Shown here one piece after another: positions 1 to 8,162 of a stretch of DNA of 19,974 bases. A model generated the notes under the pieces. That model was not told where the DNA came from. It worked only from the letters and a program-made list of their open reading frames with translations, and searched no databases. The DNA comes from JAAZLS01 sp964585925 (GTDB lineage Bacteria; Bacillota; Dethiobacteria; DTU022), in contig CAZPFS010000032.1 in the NCBI GenBank assembly GCA_964585925.1, positions 1 to 19,974 on the forward strand, given 5' to 3'. The position numbers and the translations under genes are program-made. Every line of letters begins with the position of its first letter. The first letter of the stretch is position 1.

Positions 1-1
1 T

Positions 2-277
2 GACTATCCTTCTCACAGTGTAACGATCACGCCCGGTAGTCTTTTGGCAACCATTTCAGGAGAGGAGATCATTGCGGTCAATAGTTTTCATCATCAGGCA
101 GTGGAAAACCCGGCCCCGGAATTCAAAGAAACCGCTCATGCCTCTGATGGGGTAGTGGAAGCGATTGAAAGTCCCTGTCATCGGTTTGTTCTAGGGCTGC
201 AGTGGCACCCCGAATTCCTTTTTCATCCTTCCTCAGCAGCCATATTCCGGGCGCTGGTAAAGGCGGCTGCAGATTAA
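2..277 (+). CDS. Class I glutamine amidotransferase, PuuD-like (peptidase C26), 3' end only
   Basis: The reading frame is open from the window edge to a TAA stop, so this is the C-terminal ~91 residues of a gene that starts upstream. Family members hydrolyse gamma-glutamyl amide bonds, for example gamma-glutamyl-GABA in putrescine breakdown. The visible part reads HSVTI..GSLLA, then VNSFHHQAV, then DGVVEAIE, then FVLGLQWHPEF. The QWHPE segment carries the His and Glu of the Cys-His-Glu triad; the nucleophile Cys lies outside the window. Spacing of these motifs matches PuuD and related class I amidotransferases acting on small gamma-glutamyl substrates. The exact substrate cannot be told from this end. 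The gene ends about 190 bases before the germination operon and shows no obvious functional link to it. A TTG at 44 is an internal Leu codon, not a start. Confidence 0.85.
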   Translation, partial: DYPSHSVTITPGSLLATISGEEIIAVNSFHHQAVENPAPEFKETAHASDGVVEAIESPCHRFVLGLQWHPEFLFHPSSAAIFRALVKAAAD

Positions 278-464
278 ACTCCTGTTTTGAAGTAAGATAT
301 GCCTCGCCCTGGGAATCCGGGCCGGGCGTCGCCCACCCCCTATAGAATGCAGAGGACATTTTGTGCGAAATGACAGCATGTCCGGCGGAGGGCCTGTAGC
401 GTATAAACCTTCCATCTGTGGTTAAACTATGCTTGTTTGCCAAAACAAAGCATACAGGTGTCGC

Positions 465-2093
465 ATGAACTTTCTTACACGCATACTTGGTCGTCTTCGT
501 CACAAAAAACAAGAACCGGATTTTGTCTCCGATCAGCTGGACATCTCCGAGCGGGAGCACCTGGTTGGCCAGGTTAAACTGGAGGCGAATCTAAACAAAA
601 ACATCAATATGATCAAGGAGGCCATGGGCAACAGCCTGGATCTGGGGATTGTGCGTTTCCAGACCGGTCCTGAAAAAATTCCCACCGCAGCAATTTATAT
701 GGATGGAATGGTAAATAACAAGGATATCGAGATTTTGCTGAGGGCACTCAAAATAGATATCTTTGTGACCGGTTTGAAAGCGGTGGGGCCGAAAGAAATC
801 TTTAATACTGCCCGGGAACAGCTTTTAACCACAGTGGAGGTAGAGGTTTCAGATAAGCTGGATCAAATCTTAACCGGGATATCCTCCGGCAATACAATCT
901 TTATTTTCAAGGGTACACCCCGGGCTTTGATCTGTGCCACCCGGGGCTGGCTGGTTCGGGGCATCACCGAACCGACGGGAGAAACGTCCATCCGGGCTCC
1001 CAAGGAGGGTTTTGTAGAAAATCTACGGACCAACACCTCCCTCCTCCGTCGCCGGATCCATAGCCCTAATCTGTGGATGGAGGGTTTTGTGGTTGGCAGC
1101 CTCACCCGTACCGAAGTAGCCCTCATTTATATAAAAGGGCTGGCTCCTGAAAAGATGGTGGGGGAGATTCGTTCCCGGATTCAGGGCATCCAGATTGACG
1201 GCATCCTGGGAAGCAGCTATATCGAAGATTTTTTGCAGGATCAGCCCCTGACCATATTTCCGCAGGTGCTTCATACCGAGCGCCCGGAGCGGGTCGCGGG
1301 GGCGCTGCTGGAAGGAAAGGCGGCCGTAATTGCCGACGGCACACCTCATGTGCTGATTGTTCCCAACCACCTGCCGGCGATGTTGAATGCTCCGGATGAT
1401 TATTTTGAACTGTATCCCCAGGCGGCATTTCTAAGGCTGCTCAGATATTTTACTTTTTTTCTATCAGTTTTTTTGCCTGGAATTTATGTAGCAGTAATAA
1501 ATTTTCATCCCGAGCTGGTACCCACGGTGCTGTTCCTGCGGATCGCCGCTACCCGGGAAGGAATTCCTTTCCCGGCGGTGGCGGAAGCGCTGATCATCGA
1601 GGTGATTTTTGAAGTGCTGCGAGAGGCCGGGGTGCGCATGCCGATGGCCATCGGCTCGGCGATCAGCATCGTGGGCGCCCTGGTGCTGGGGGATGCCGCC
1701 ATCAAGGCGGGATTGGTTTCGCCGGCGATGGTGATCGTGGTGGCCATGACCGCCATTGCTTCTTTCACCGTACCATTATTCAGTCTGGGCATTGCCGCCC
1801 GTATTCTGCGATTTGGGGTGATCATCTTAGGGGGAATATTGGGCCTGTTTGGGATTCAACTGGCCCTGCTCCTGTTGCTTACCCACCTTTGCGCTTTAAG
1901 ATCCTTCGGTCTGCCCTATATGTACCCCCTGGCACCGCTGGTAACGGAGGACATGAAAGATACCCTGATCCGTTTTCCCTGGTGGCTGCAACTTAAACGA
2001 CCCAAACTCATTGGCTACCGGGAGCCGGTTCGCCAGTCCCCGGGTCCCCGCCCGGGCCGGCGCACCGAACCCGATGGAAAGAAGAGGGATTGA
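465..2093 (+). CDS. Spore germinant receptor A subunit (GerA/GerKA family)
   Basis: This is the A subunit of an inner-membrane nutrient receptor that triggers spore germination. From the ATG at 465 it has 542 residues, normal for the family. The N-terminal ~320 residues form the soluble GerA domain (TGPEKIPTAAIYMDGMVN, later RSRIQGIQIDGIL). From about residue 323 hydrophobic helices follow (FFLSVFLPGIYVAV), with the family signature EGIPFPAVAEALIIEVIFE and then REAGVRMPMAIGSAISIVGA. The tail is Pro/Arg rich (PGPRPGRR). Start choice: an ATG at 429 gives 12 more residues but has no Shine-Dalgarno, while AGGTG at 456-460 precedes the ATG at 465; the longer form cannot be excluded. The stop overlaps the next start by one base (TGATG), so the two subunits are probably translationally coupled. 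Expression in the forespore is expected from the family; I could not assign a convincing sigma-G promoter. Confidence 0.93.
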   Translation: MNFLTRILGRLRHKKQEPDFVSDQLDISEREHLVGQVKLEANLNKNINMIKEAMGNSLDLGIVRFQTGPEKIPTAAIYMDGMVNNKDIEILLRALKIDIFVTGLKAVGPKEIFNTAREQLLTTVEVEVSDKLDQILTGISSGNTIFIFKGTPRALICATRGWLVRGITEPTGETSIRAPKEGFVENLRTNTSLLRRRIHSPNLWMEGFVVGSLTRTEVALIYIKGLAPEKMVGEIRSRIQGIQIDGILGSSYIEDFLQDQPLTIFPQVLHTERPERVAGALLEGKAAVIADGTPHVLIVPNHLPAMLNAPDDYFELYPQAAFLRLLRYFTFFLSVFLPGIYVAVINFHPELVPTVLFLRIAATREGIPFPAVAEALIIEVIFEVLREAGVRMPMAIGSAISIVGALVLGDAAIKAGLVSPAMVIVVAMTAIASFTVPLFSLGIAARILRFGVIILGGILGLFGIQLALLLLLTHLCALRSFGLPYMYPLAPLVTEDMKDTLIRFPWWLQLKRPKLIGYREPVRQSPGPRPGRRTEPDGKKRD

Positions 2094-3217
2094 TGGGCAC
2101 CGAGCGGATCTCCGGCCGCCAATTACTGTCCATAATTTTTATTATCCATTCCACGGTGGTAATCGCTGTTTTGCCTTCCATTACTACCGCTGATGCGTAC
2201 CAGGATGCGTGGATCTCCTCCTTGATTGCTCTGATCGGAGTATTGATAATTGCCCTTCCCATTACGGGTCTGGCGGCCCGTTTTCCCCGGGAGGATATGG
2301 TGCAGTACAGCATTAGCCTGCTGGGGCCCTGGATTGGCCGGGCTGTAAGCCTGGTATATCTGTGGTTGTTTTTACAGGTTGCCGCCCAGGAGACCCGGCT
2401 TTATGCCGAAATGCTGATCAGCGGGTTTTTAACGGTAACCCCCATCTCATTTATTGTGATCGTCATGGTGTTGACCTCTTCGGTGGCCTCTATCTGCGGC
2501 ATAGAGGTGATTGCCAGGGTAGCCGAGTTGTTATTCACCCTGATTTTGATACTGGTTGTTTCTACAGTGATAATAGGTCTTCCCAAATCCGATTTTACCT
2601 TGATTCAACCTGTTCTGGCCCGGGGATGGGGGCCGGTATTACGGGGGGCGATCACTCCCACCGCCATGTCGGTTCATCTGGTAACAACTTTATTTCTTGC
2701 GCCCTCTCTGGTCCGGCCGCAAAAGGCCCGCAGATGGGTAATGGGGGCGGTAGCTCTGGCTTTTTTATCCATGGCCGTATTTTCCATAATAACGGTAATC
2801 CAGTTGGGCCCCACGGAGGCAGCCCGCTCGGTGTTTCCTGTATTGCGCATGGTGAGGGCTACCCGGATAGGCACGTTTCTGGATCGGGTGGAGGCGATCA
2901 CCGTGTTTGCCTGGGGCCTGGGGGTATTTGTTGGACTGTCTGTTTATATCACCTTGGGGGCCAAAGGGCTGGCCCGAATATTCGGCATCGCCGACTACCG
3001 CCCGCTGGTGCCGCCCATGGCGATAGTCTGGATGGTTCTGTCGGTCAATCTGGCCGGCGATACCTTTCAGCTGCGGGAGTTGTTGATGTACCGCAATGTG
3101 GGTCCGTTTTTTCTGCTGCTGGTGCTGTTGCCGGTGCTGGTACTCTGGCTGGCCTGGTGGTTCTCTCCCAAAGGAAGGCGGGCCAAAGGTGGTGAAAAAA
3201 CCAATCAAACACCGTAA
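2093..3217 (+). CDS. Spore germinant receptor B subunit (GerB family, APC-type transporter fold)
   Basis: This is the polytopic membrane subunit of the germinant receptor. In the family it belongs to the APC superfamily and helps form the germinant-binding site. The protein has 374 residues and about ten hydrophobic segments. It begins with ISGRQLLSIIFIIHSTVVIA, includes GLAARFPREDMVQYSISLLG and a conserved LAPSLVRPQKARRW stretch in the middle, and ends with a hydrophobic helix and a basic tail (FSPKGRRAKGGEK). The ATG at 2093 overlaps the A-subunit TGA and is preceded by GAAGAGG. A TTG at 2090 directly in front would add one residue and is less likely. The C-subunit gene begins inside its last 26 bases. 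The germinant cannot be inferred from sequence alone. Confidence 0.92.
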   Translation: MGTERISGRQLLSIIFIIHSTVVIAVLPSITTADAYQDAWISSLIALIGVLIIALPITGLAARFPREDMVQYSISLLGPWIGRAVSLVYLWLFLQVAAQETRLYAEMLISGFLTVTPISFIVIVMVLTSSVASICGIEVIARVAELLFTLILILVVSTVIIGLPKSDFTLIQPVLARGWGPVLRGAITPTAMSVHLVTTLFLAPSLVRPQKARRWVMGAVALAFLSMAVFSIITVIQLGPTEAARSVFPVLRMVRATRIGTFLDRVEAITVFAWGLGVFVGLSVYITLGAKGLARIFGIADYRPLVPPMAIVWMVLSVNLAGDTFQLRELLMYRNVGPFFLLLVLLPVLVLWLAWWFSPKGRRAKGGEKTNQTP

Positions 3218-4457
3218 ACTGGTCGGCCTGTTTTTGATATTGAGCCTTTCGTTGTTCGCCGGAGGCTGCTGGAACCGCACCGAACCGGAGCTTCTGGCTC
3301 TGGTGCTGGGGTTGGGGTTTGATTACGACGGGAAGTCAAAACAGTATGAAGTAGTGGTGGATATTGCCAACCCCTCCGGTATGGGAGGAGATGGAAGTAC
3401 CGGGGGCGGAAATAGCGGGCAGGCAGGCGGATCGTATGTAACCTCCGCCAAAGGGAAAAACCTGTTTGAAGCTTTGCGGGAAATAGAGCCGGTACTTAGC
3501 CGGGAACTGTTTTGGGGACACAGCGAGGAGGTAATTGTCACGGAGGAACTGGCCCGCAGCGGAATTCGGCCCTTGTTTGATTTTTATGCCCGGGAGCGCC
3601 AGTCGCGGCAGTCCAATTTTATACTGGTCACCGACGAAGATCTGAAGGAGTTGCTGCAGGTCAAACTCCCCCTGGAAACGGAAACCGGGGTAGGTATCCG
3701 GAGACAGATTCAAACCATACAAAGAACCCGATCGGTAATTCCGCTGGCAGATGTGCGCCAGGCGCTGATAGATTTCAACCTTCCCGGAAAAGAAATTTTT
3801 GTTCCCCGGATCGGGCTGAAGACGCAAGAATTAAAAACGGATCAGGACAGCGGTCAGGGAGGGGGAACATCACCGGGGGGAGGAACGCAGGGGTTGGGGG
3901 ACAGCCAGCCGAAGCAAATCATAGAAATTGACGGGGGGGCGGCGTTCCTGGGCGATCGCTTTGCGGGGTGGTTGGATCCGGCGGCCACCAATGGCTGGTT
4001 GTTTATCATGGGGCGTTCCCAACGGGCCAAGGAGACGATTCCCTGCCCGGCTTCCGGGGGTGACGACGGCTACATTTCAGTTGAGTTCCACCGGGTGAAC
4101 AGCCGGATAGAAGCGGACATGAACAGTGGCCAGCCCAAAATAAAGGTGGTTATTACATTGGAGGGCCGGCTTGAGGAAAAAGACTGTCCCGGGCGATTCA
4201 CCGAAGAATTTCTAAAAGAACTGCACGGCGGGCTTAAGAGAGCTGTAAAGGAAAAAGCGCAAACAGCGGTAAACCGGGCCCAGGAACTGCGTTCGGATAT
4301 ATTCGGATTTGGAAATGCTGTTTACCGCAGGTATCCCCGGGAGTGGAATAAGCTGGAGGGTAGCTGGGATGAGCATTTTGCCCGGCTGGAAGTGGAAATC
4401 GAGGTAAATGCGCATATCAGCCGCTCGGGGCTGGTGGTTGATCCGCCTGGATCCTGA
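3192..4457 (+). CDS. Spore germinant receptor C subunit, lipoprotein (GerC family)
   Basis: This is the lipid-anchored subunit of the germinant receptor. It starts with a basic and hydrophobic signal (KKPIKHRKLVGLFLILSLSL) followed by FAGGC, a lipobox, and then WNRTEPELLALVLGLGFD, the standard GerC opening. The start is one of two consecutive GTG codons (3189 or 3192) inside the end of the B gene; AAAGG and AAGGAAGGCGG lie just upstream. No earlier in-frame start gives a sensible signal peptide. The mature C-terminal half (VEFHRVNSRIEADMNSGQPK, KVVITLEGRLEE, KAQTAVNRAQELRSDIFGFG) fits the Ger(x)C domain. Two glycine-rich stretches stand out, at about residues 63-80 (GMGGDGSTGGGNSGQAGG) and 216-238 (SGQGGGTSPGGGTQGLG). 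They look like flexible inserts relative to the Bacillus proteins. Length is 421 residues. Confidence 0.92.
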   Translation: MKKPIKHRKLVGLFLILSLSLFAGGCWNRTEPELLALVLGLGFDYDGKSKQYEVVVDIANPSGMGGDGSTGGGNSGQAGGSYVTSAKGKNLFEALREIEPVLSRELFWGHSEEVIVTEELARSGIRPLFDFYARERQSRQSNFILVTDEDLKELLQVKLPLETETGVGIRRQIQTIQRTRSVIPLADVRQALIDFNLPGKEIFVPRIGLKTQELKTDQDSGQGGGTSPGGGTQGLGDSQPKQIIEIDGGAAFLGDRFAGWLDPAATNGWLFIMGRSQRAKETIPCPASGGDDGYISVEFHRVNSRIEADMNSGQPKIKVVITLEGRLEEKDCPGRFTEEFLKELHGGLKRAVKEKAQTAVNRAQELRSDIFGFGNAVYRRYPREWNKLEGSWDEHFARLEVEIEVNAHISRSGLVVDPPGS

Positions 4458-4491
4458 AAGTTCAAAAGCATGTAACCGGGGGGATATTGTA

Positions 4492-4713
4492 TTGAAAAAT
4501 GTTGTTTTGATGATTATTTTGATCACCGTGACGGCAGTGACAGAATCATATTTTTTGTGGAAACGGCAACTCAAGAAAGAAATGGTTTTTTCTTTGCTGA
4601 TCTGGGTGGTGGCCGCGGTTTACGCCGCCCTGGTGGTCAGCCCGCTGGGGGATCAATTTAGTTTTGCCCGTTTGCTTATAGGAACCATGAATTTCATCTA
4701 TGGTTTGTTTTAG
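4492..4713 (+). CDS. Small two-helix membrane protein, likely germinant receptor D subunit
   Basis: This 73-residue hydrophobic protein begins 34 bases after the C-subunit stop. Two transmembrane helices are visible (VVLMIILITVTAVTESYFLW and MVFSLLIWVVAAVYAALVV), joined by a short basic loop (KRQLKKE), with a short hydrophobic end (FARLLIGTMNFIYGLF). The chosen start is TTG at 4492, eight bases after GGGGGG (4478-4483). An upstream ATG at 4408 would run through the end of the C-subunit gene in another frame and put a charged, non-membrane stretch first. An in-frame ATG at 4510 is possible but lacks a ribosome site. Some Bacillus germinant receptor loci carry a D gene for a ~70-80 residue, two-helix protein that modulates receptor function. 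Size, topology and position match that class; sequence homology was not tested. Many pipelines would miss it because of the TTG start. Confidence 0.75.
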   Translation: MKNVVLMIILITVTAVTESYFLWKRQLKKEMVFSLLIWVVAAVYAALVVSPLGDQFSFARLLIGTMNFIYGLF

Positions 4714-4816
4714 GAAATTGTTTGTTTAAAGGATAGCCCCATCCGTGCCCAGAAAAGCAATGACGCATCATTAGGCGGTTACAGGTTTGTCGGCGTGATC
4801 CGGCTTGGCCGGTTTA

Positions 4817-4845
4817 TTGACGCCAATCTGGCCTTGGGATAGAAT
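4817..4845 (+). promoter_or_regulatory. Sigma-A type promoter of gatCAB
   Basis: TTGACG (4817-4822) and TAGAAT (4840-4845) are separated by exactly 17 bases, each one base off the vegetative consensus. Transcription would start near 4852, giving a short leader that reaches the ribosome site GGGAGGT at 4861-4867 and the gatC ATG at 4875. This separates the housekeeping gat operon from the sporulation-specific operon upstream. No riboswitch or T-box structure is visible, and the leader is too short for one. Confidence 0.72.
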
Positions 4846-4874
4846 TAACTGGCAGAATGAGGGAGGTATTATTT

Positions 4875-5174
4875 ATGGATGAAATAGACGGTGATCTGGT
4901 AGAACGGCTGGCCCGCCAGGCCAGTCTGGCCATTGACGGAGGTGAACGGGAGGAGTTGGCGAGCCGGTTAAACTGTATGTTGGGGATGCTGAAGCCCATT
5001 CTGGAATTGGGCAATTCCCAAGCCGAACCTGTCTTCTGCGGGGTGCTTCACGCGGCCCCCTGGCGTGAAGATGAAATAACTCCTTCCCTTCCCCTGGAAA
5101 AGGTATTTCAAAATGCTTCCACCCGGGACCGGGATTATTTCAAAGTGCCCCGGATTACCAATCTGGAGGAGTAA
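4875..5174 (+). CDS. gatC: Asp-tRNA(Asn)/Glu-tRNA(Gln) amidotransferase subunit C
   Basis: GatC is the small subunit that wraps around and stabilises the GatA-GatB contact in the GatCAB enzyme. The 99-residue protein shows the family pattern: an N-terminal helix pair (LVERLARQASLAI, REELASRLNCMLGMLKPI), then AEPVF, a REDE segment, and a C-terminal NASTRDRDYFKVPRI that matches the usual N-AP...F-VPRI ending. The start is the ATG at 4875, seven bases after GGGAGGT; an ATG at 4857 lies in front of that ribosome site and is not used. It is the first gene of a gatCAB operon with its own promoter and lies 18 bases before gatA. Confidence 0.93.
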   Translation: MDEIDGDLVERLARQASLAIDGGEREELASRLNCMLGMLKPILELGNSQAEPVFCGVLHAAPWREDEITPSLPLEKVFQNASTRDRDYFKVPRITNLEE

Positions 5175-5192
5175 GCAGAAAGGGGCGAACTG

Positions 5193-6671
5193 ATGGAATT
5201 ATTTGAGATGACTGCCGCCGGTTTAAGCCGGCTGCTGCAGGCCGCAGAAGTGAGCTCTGTGGAGGTGGTCAGAAGTTTCCTCGGACGGATCGAACAGGCA
5301 GATCCGCAGGTAAGAGCCTTCATCACCGTTTCCGCGGAATCAGCCCTGCAGACGGCCGAAGAGGTGGACCGGCGCCGGGCCGGCGGCGAGCAGCTGCACC
5401 CCTTGGCGGGGGTTCCGGTGGCGGTGAAAGACAATATTTGTACGGAAGGGATCAGGACAACCTGCGCCTCCAGAATGATGGAAGATTTTATCCCTCCCTA
5501 TGAGGCCACGGTAACCGCAATTTTGCGCCGGCAGGGCCTGCCGCTGCTTGGCAAAACCAATCTGGATGAATTTGCCTGTGGATCGTCTACTGAAAGTTCC
5601 GCTCTTTATCCCACCCGCAACCCCTGGGATTTGGAACGGGTTCCCGGCGGTTCCAGTGGGGGCTCGGCGGCGGCGGTTGCCGCAGGGATGGCTCCCCTGG
5701 CCCTCGGTTCCGACACCGGGGGATCCGCCCGCCAGCCGGCAGCTTTTTGCGGGCTGACCGGGCTTCGGCCAACTTACGGGCGGGTTTCCCGCTATGGCCT
5801 GGTGCCTCTGGCTTCGTCCATGGATCAGATCGGGCCCCTGACTCTTGACGCCGCCGATTGTGCCTTGCTGCTGGGGTTGATCGCCGGAAAAGATCCCCTG
5901 GATTCAACCACCCTTGCAGGCGAGGCGCCGGATTACGGCTCCTCCCTGGAGGGGTCCATGCAGGGCCTGCGTTTGGGAATAATCACCGAACACCGGGGGG
6001 GGGATTTTGATCCGGAGATCACTTCTGCCCTAAACCGGGCGATAGAAAAATTTGAACAGGGGGGGGGCACGGTGGAGGAGGTATCCTTGTCCCATCACGG
6101 GTACGCTTTGCCGGCCTACTACCTGCTCTGTGCCGCTGAATCCAGCTCGAACCTGGCCCGCTATGACGGATTACGTTTCGGGTTCAGCCTGAAGGAAGAA
6201 AATGTCAACCGGATGTTCGGCCGAATCCGGAAGCAGGGCTTTGGGCCGGAGGTTAAGCGCAGAATTTTGCTGGGGACCCATATTTTAAGCGCAGGGCAGT
6301 ACGATAAATATTTTCTGTCGGCGGGCAAAGCCCGCGCCTTGATCACCCGAGATTTCAGGGAGGCATTTCAAAAATTTGACCTGCTGCTGGGTGCGGTTAG
6401 CCCCACCCTGCCTTTTAAGTTGGGTGAAAAAACAAAAGATCCCGGGCAGATGTCTCTGGCTGATCAGTGCCTGGTGGCGAGCGCCCTGGCAGGGGTGCCT
6501 TCAATCTCCGTTCCCTTTGGCTGGGCCGGCGGCTTGCCGGTGGGCGTTCAGTTTACCGCCCCTCCTTTGCGGGAAGATCTGCTCTTAAATGCGGCTAGTT
6601 TTTTGGAACAGCAGCGGGAACCGGGACCGGCTCGCCCCCGGCTTTCATTTTTGCAGGAAGGGGGTAGATAG
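5193..6671 (+). CDS. gatA: Asp-tRNA(Asn)/Glu-tRNA(Gln) amidotransferase subunit A
   Basis: GatA is the glutaminase subunit. It is an amidase-signature enzyme that releases ammonia from glutamine and channels it to GatB for transamidation of Glu-tRNA(Gln) or Asp-tRNA(Asn). The Ser-cisSer-Lys triad is fully present: Lys79 in VAVKDN, Ser154 in VPGGSSGGSAAA and Ser178 in SDTGGSARQPA, the same numbers as in the Staphylococcus aureus enzyme. The GKTNLDEFACGSSTESSAL and GLRPTYGRVSRYGLVPLASS blocks are typical. Length is 492 residues, as expected. The ATG at 5193 follows an AAAGGGGCG ribosome site. The TAG stop shares its last base with the gatB GTG start, so the two are translationally coupled. Confidence 0.97.
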   Translation: MELFEMTAAGLSRLLQAAEVSSVEVVRSFLGRIEQADPQVRAFITVSAESALQTAEEVDRRRAGGEQLHPLAGVPVAVKDNICTEGIRTTCASRMMEDFIPPYEATVTAILRRQGLPLLGKTNLDEFACGSSTESSALYPTRNPWDLERVPGGSSGGSAAAVAAGMAPLALGSDTGGSARQPAAFCGLTGLRPTYGRVSRYGLVPLASSMDQIGPLTLDAADCALLLGLIAGKDPLDSTTLAGEAPDYGSSLEGSMQGLRLGIITEHRGGDFDPEITSALNRAIEKFEQGGGTVEEVSLSHHGYALPAYYLLCAAESSSNLARYDGLRFGFSLKEENVNRMFGRIRKQGFGPEVKRRILLGTHILSAGQYDKYFLSAGKARALITRDFREAFQKFDLLLGAVSPTLPFKLGEKTKDPGQMSLADQCLVASALAGVPSISVPFGWAGGLPVGVQFTAPPLREDLLLNAASFLEQQREPGPARPRLSFLQEGGR

Positions 6672-8107
6672 TGTTGGCCTATGAAACAGTAATCGGACTG
6701 GAAATTCACGTGGAGCTTATGACCCGCTCCAAAATGTTCTGCGGCTGTTCCACCTCCTTCGGCGAGCAGCCCAATACCAATACCTGCCCGATCTGCCTGG
6801 GCCTGCCGGGAACTTTACCGGTGGTGAACTGGAGGGCGGTGGAGCTGGCGGTGAGGGCCGCCCTGGCTCTGCACTGTGAGGTGCAGGAAAGGAGCATCTT
6901 TGCCCGCAAAAGCTATTTTTACCCTGATCTTTCCAAGGCTTACCAGATATCACAAAATGAGGATCCCCTGAATCGGGGCGGCTATCTGGATCTTGATTTC
7001 CCCGAGGGAAAGCGCCGGGTGCGCCTGGACCGGATTCATGTGGAGGAGGAAGCAGGAAAGTTGATCCATGCCGGGGATTCTATTCTCGATGCATCCTATT
7101 CCTTGGTGGACTATAACCGGGCCGGGATACCCCTGATGGAGATCGTGACCCTGCCCGACCTGCGCTCGGGAAAAGAAGCCCGATTTTTTTTGGAGGAGTT
7201 GCGCCTGATTCTGCTTTATGCCGGGGTTTCAGATTGCCGGCTGGAAGAAGGCTCGCTGCGCTGTGACGCCAATATATCGCTGCGGCCGGCAGGAAGCAGC
7301 AGGTTGGGGGTCAAGACGGAGGTTAAAAACATGAATTCCTTCCGGGCGGTGGAGATGGCCCTGGACAGCGAGGCCCGCAGACAAGAGGAAATTCTATCTT
7401 CCGGCGGGCAGGTTACTCTGGCTACCTGCCACTGGGAGGAGGAAAACAGGCAGACCATTCCGATCAGGGCAAAGGGAAGCGCCGCCGATTACCGTTACTT
7501 TCCCGATCCGGATCTGCCGCCGCTGGTGGTGGAGCGTTCTTTTATCGAAAGGATCCGGGCAGATCTTCCGGAACTGCCCCCGGCGCGCCGGCTGCGGCTG
7601 CAGGAGCAGTATGATCTGGGAGAGTCCGAGGTGTTCATGTTGACCTCCACTCCTTGGCTGGCTGACTATTTTGAGGAGGCAGCCAGGGATTACGGGGATT
7701 TTCGCCATCTGTTCAATTGGATACAAGGTGATCTGGTGTACCAATTGCGTGAAACCAACACCTCCCTGGAATCGATTTCCCCCGGGCTGTTGGTGGAACT
7801 GCTGGTACTCCTGGACAAAGGGGAAATCAACCGGCCGGTGGCCAAAGAGCTGCTGGCAGAAGTGTTGAAAACCGGGGCCAGCCCCCGGAAACTGGTATCA
7901 TCCCGGAATCTGGGGCGGATATCGGGGAGAGAATCGCTGGAACCCCTGGTAGATAAAGTGCTGTCGGAAAATCGGGAGGCAGCCGATAATTACAGGCGGG
8001 GAAAGGAAAAAGCGCTGGCATTCCTGGTGGGGAAGGTAATGGCTCTTACTCGGGGACGGGCGGATCCCCGGGAGGTGGGCGAACTGCTGCAGGAGAAAAT
8101 TAGATAA
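6671..8107 (+). CDS. gatB: Asp-tRNA(Asn)/Glu-tRNA(Gln) amidotransferase subunit B
   Basis: GatB binds the mischarged tRNA and phosphorylates its Glu or Asp side chain before amidation. The 478 residues carry the family signatures in order: ETVIGLEIHVEL; four cysteines at about 24, 26, 39 and 42 (CGC...CPIC) that fit the zinc site; KSYFYPDLSKAYQISQ; HVEEEAGKL; SLVDYNRAGIPLMEIVT; EEGSLRCDANISLRP; KTEVKNMNSF; and DYRYFPDPDLPPL. A C-terminal helical YqeY-like tail follows (from about residue 400). The start is a GTG overlapping the gatA stop. The presence of gatCAB implies indirect synthesis of at least one amide aminoacyl-tRNA. The TAA stop is immediately followed by a repeat-like sequence described separately. 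Confidence 0.97.
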   Translation: MLAYETVIGLEIHVELMTRSKMFCGCSTSFGEQPNTNTCPICLGLPGTLPVVNWRAVELAVRAALALHCEVQERSIFARKSYFYPDLSKAYQISQNEDPLNRGGYLDLDFPEGKRRVRLDRIHVEEEAGKLIHAGDSILDASYSLVDYNRAGIPLMEIVTLPDLRSGKEARFFLEELRLILLYAGVSDCRLEEGSLRCDANISLRPAGSSRLGVKTEVKNMNSFRAVEMALDSEARRQEEILSSGGQVTLATCHWEEENRQTIPIRAKGSAADYRYFPDPDLPPLVVERSFIERIRADLPELPPARRLRLQEQYDLGESEVFMLTSTPWLADYFEEAARDYGDFRHLFNWIQGDLVYQLRETNTSLESISPGLLVELLVLLDKGEINRPVAKELLAEVLKTGASPRKLVSSRNLGRISGRESLEPLVDKVLSENREAADNYRRGKEKALAFLVGKVMALTRGRADPREVGELLQEKIR

Positions 8108-8126
8108 ATCCCCCTAACCTCCCTTT
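8105..8126. repeat. Relic of a C-rich repeat end, abutting the gatB stop
   Basis: Directly from the gatB TAA the sequence reads TAAATCCCCCTAACCTCCCT followed by TTGGGG. This matches the reverse complement of the right end of the larger repeat at 19569-19762, which begins AAATCCCCCTAAATCCCCCT. Only one end is recognisable here; the next bases form the hairpin at 8125-8159. It is probably a truncated or fused copy of the same repeat family. Confidence 0.5.
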
Positions 8127-8159
8127 GGGGACAGACCTATATTGCAGGCCTGTCCCCAA
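8125..8159. terminator. Strong hairpin between convergent gatB and glycosyltransferase genes
   Basis: TTGGGGACAG (8125-8134) pairs perfectly with CTGTCCCCAA (8150-8159). Inside, CCT (8136-8138) pairs with AGG (8146-8148) across one mismatch, leaving a seven-base loop. The stem is therefore about 13 base pairs. It lies between two convergent genes and is symmetric, so it could end transcripts from both sides. The plus-strand downstream U-tract is poor (TTCTTA) and the minus strand has none, so a role as an intrinsic terminator is plausible but not certain. Confidence 0.55.
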
Positions 8160-8162
8160 TTC

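Noticed and set aside
301..336. GGGCG/CGCCC hairpin as terminator of the PuuD-like gene
   Set aside because: Stems are short and alternative, and no U-tract follows.
401..429. Possible sigma-G promoter for the germination operon (GTATA at 401, TAAACTA at 423)
   Set aside because: The -10 matches the sigma-G consensus CATnnTA poorly. Forespore control is expected from the family but not shown convincingly here.
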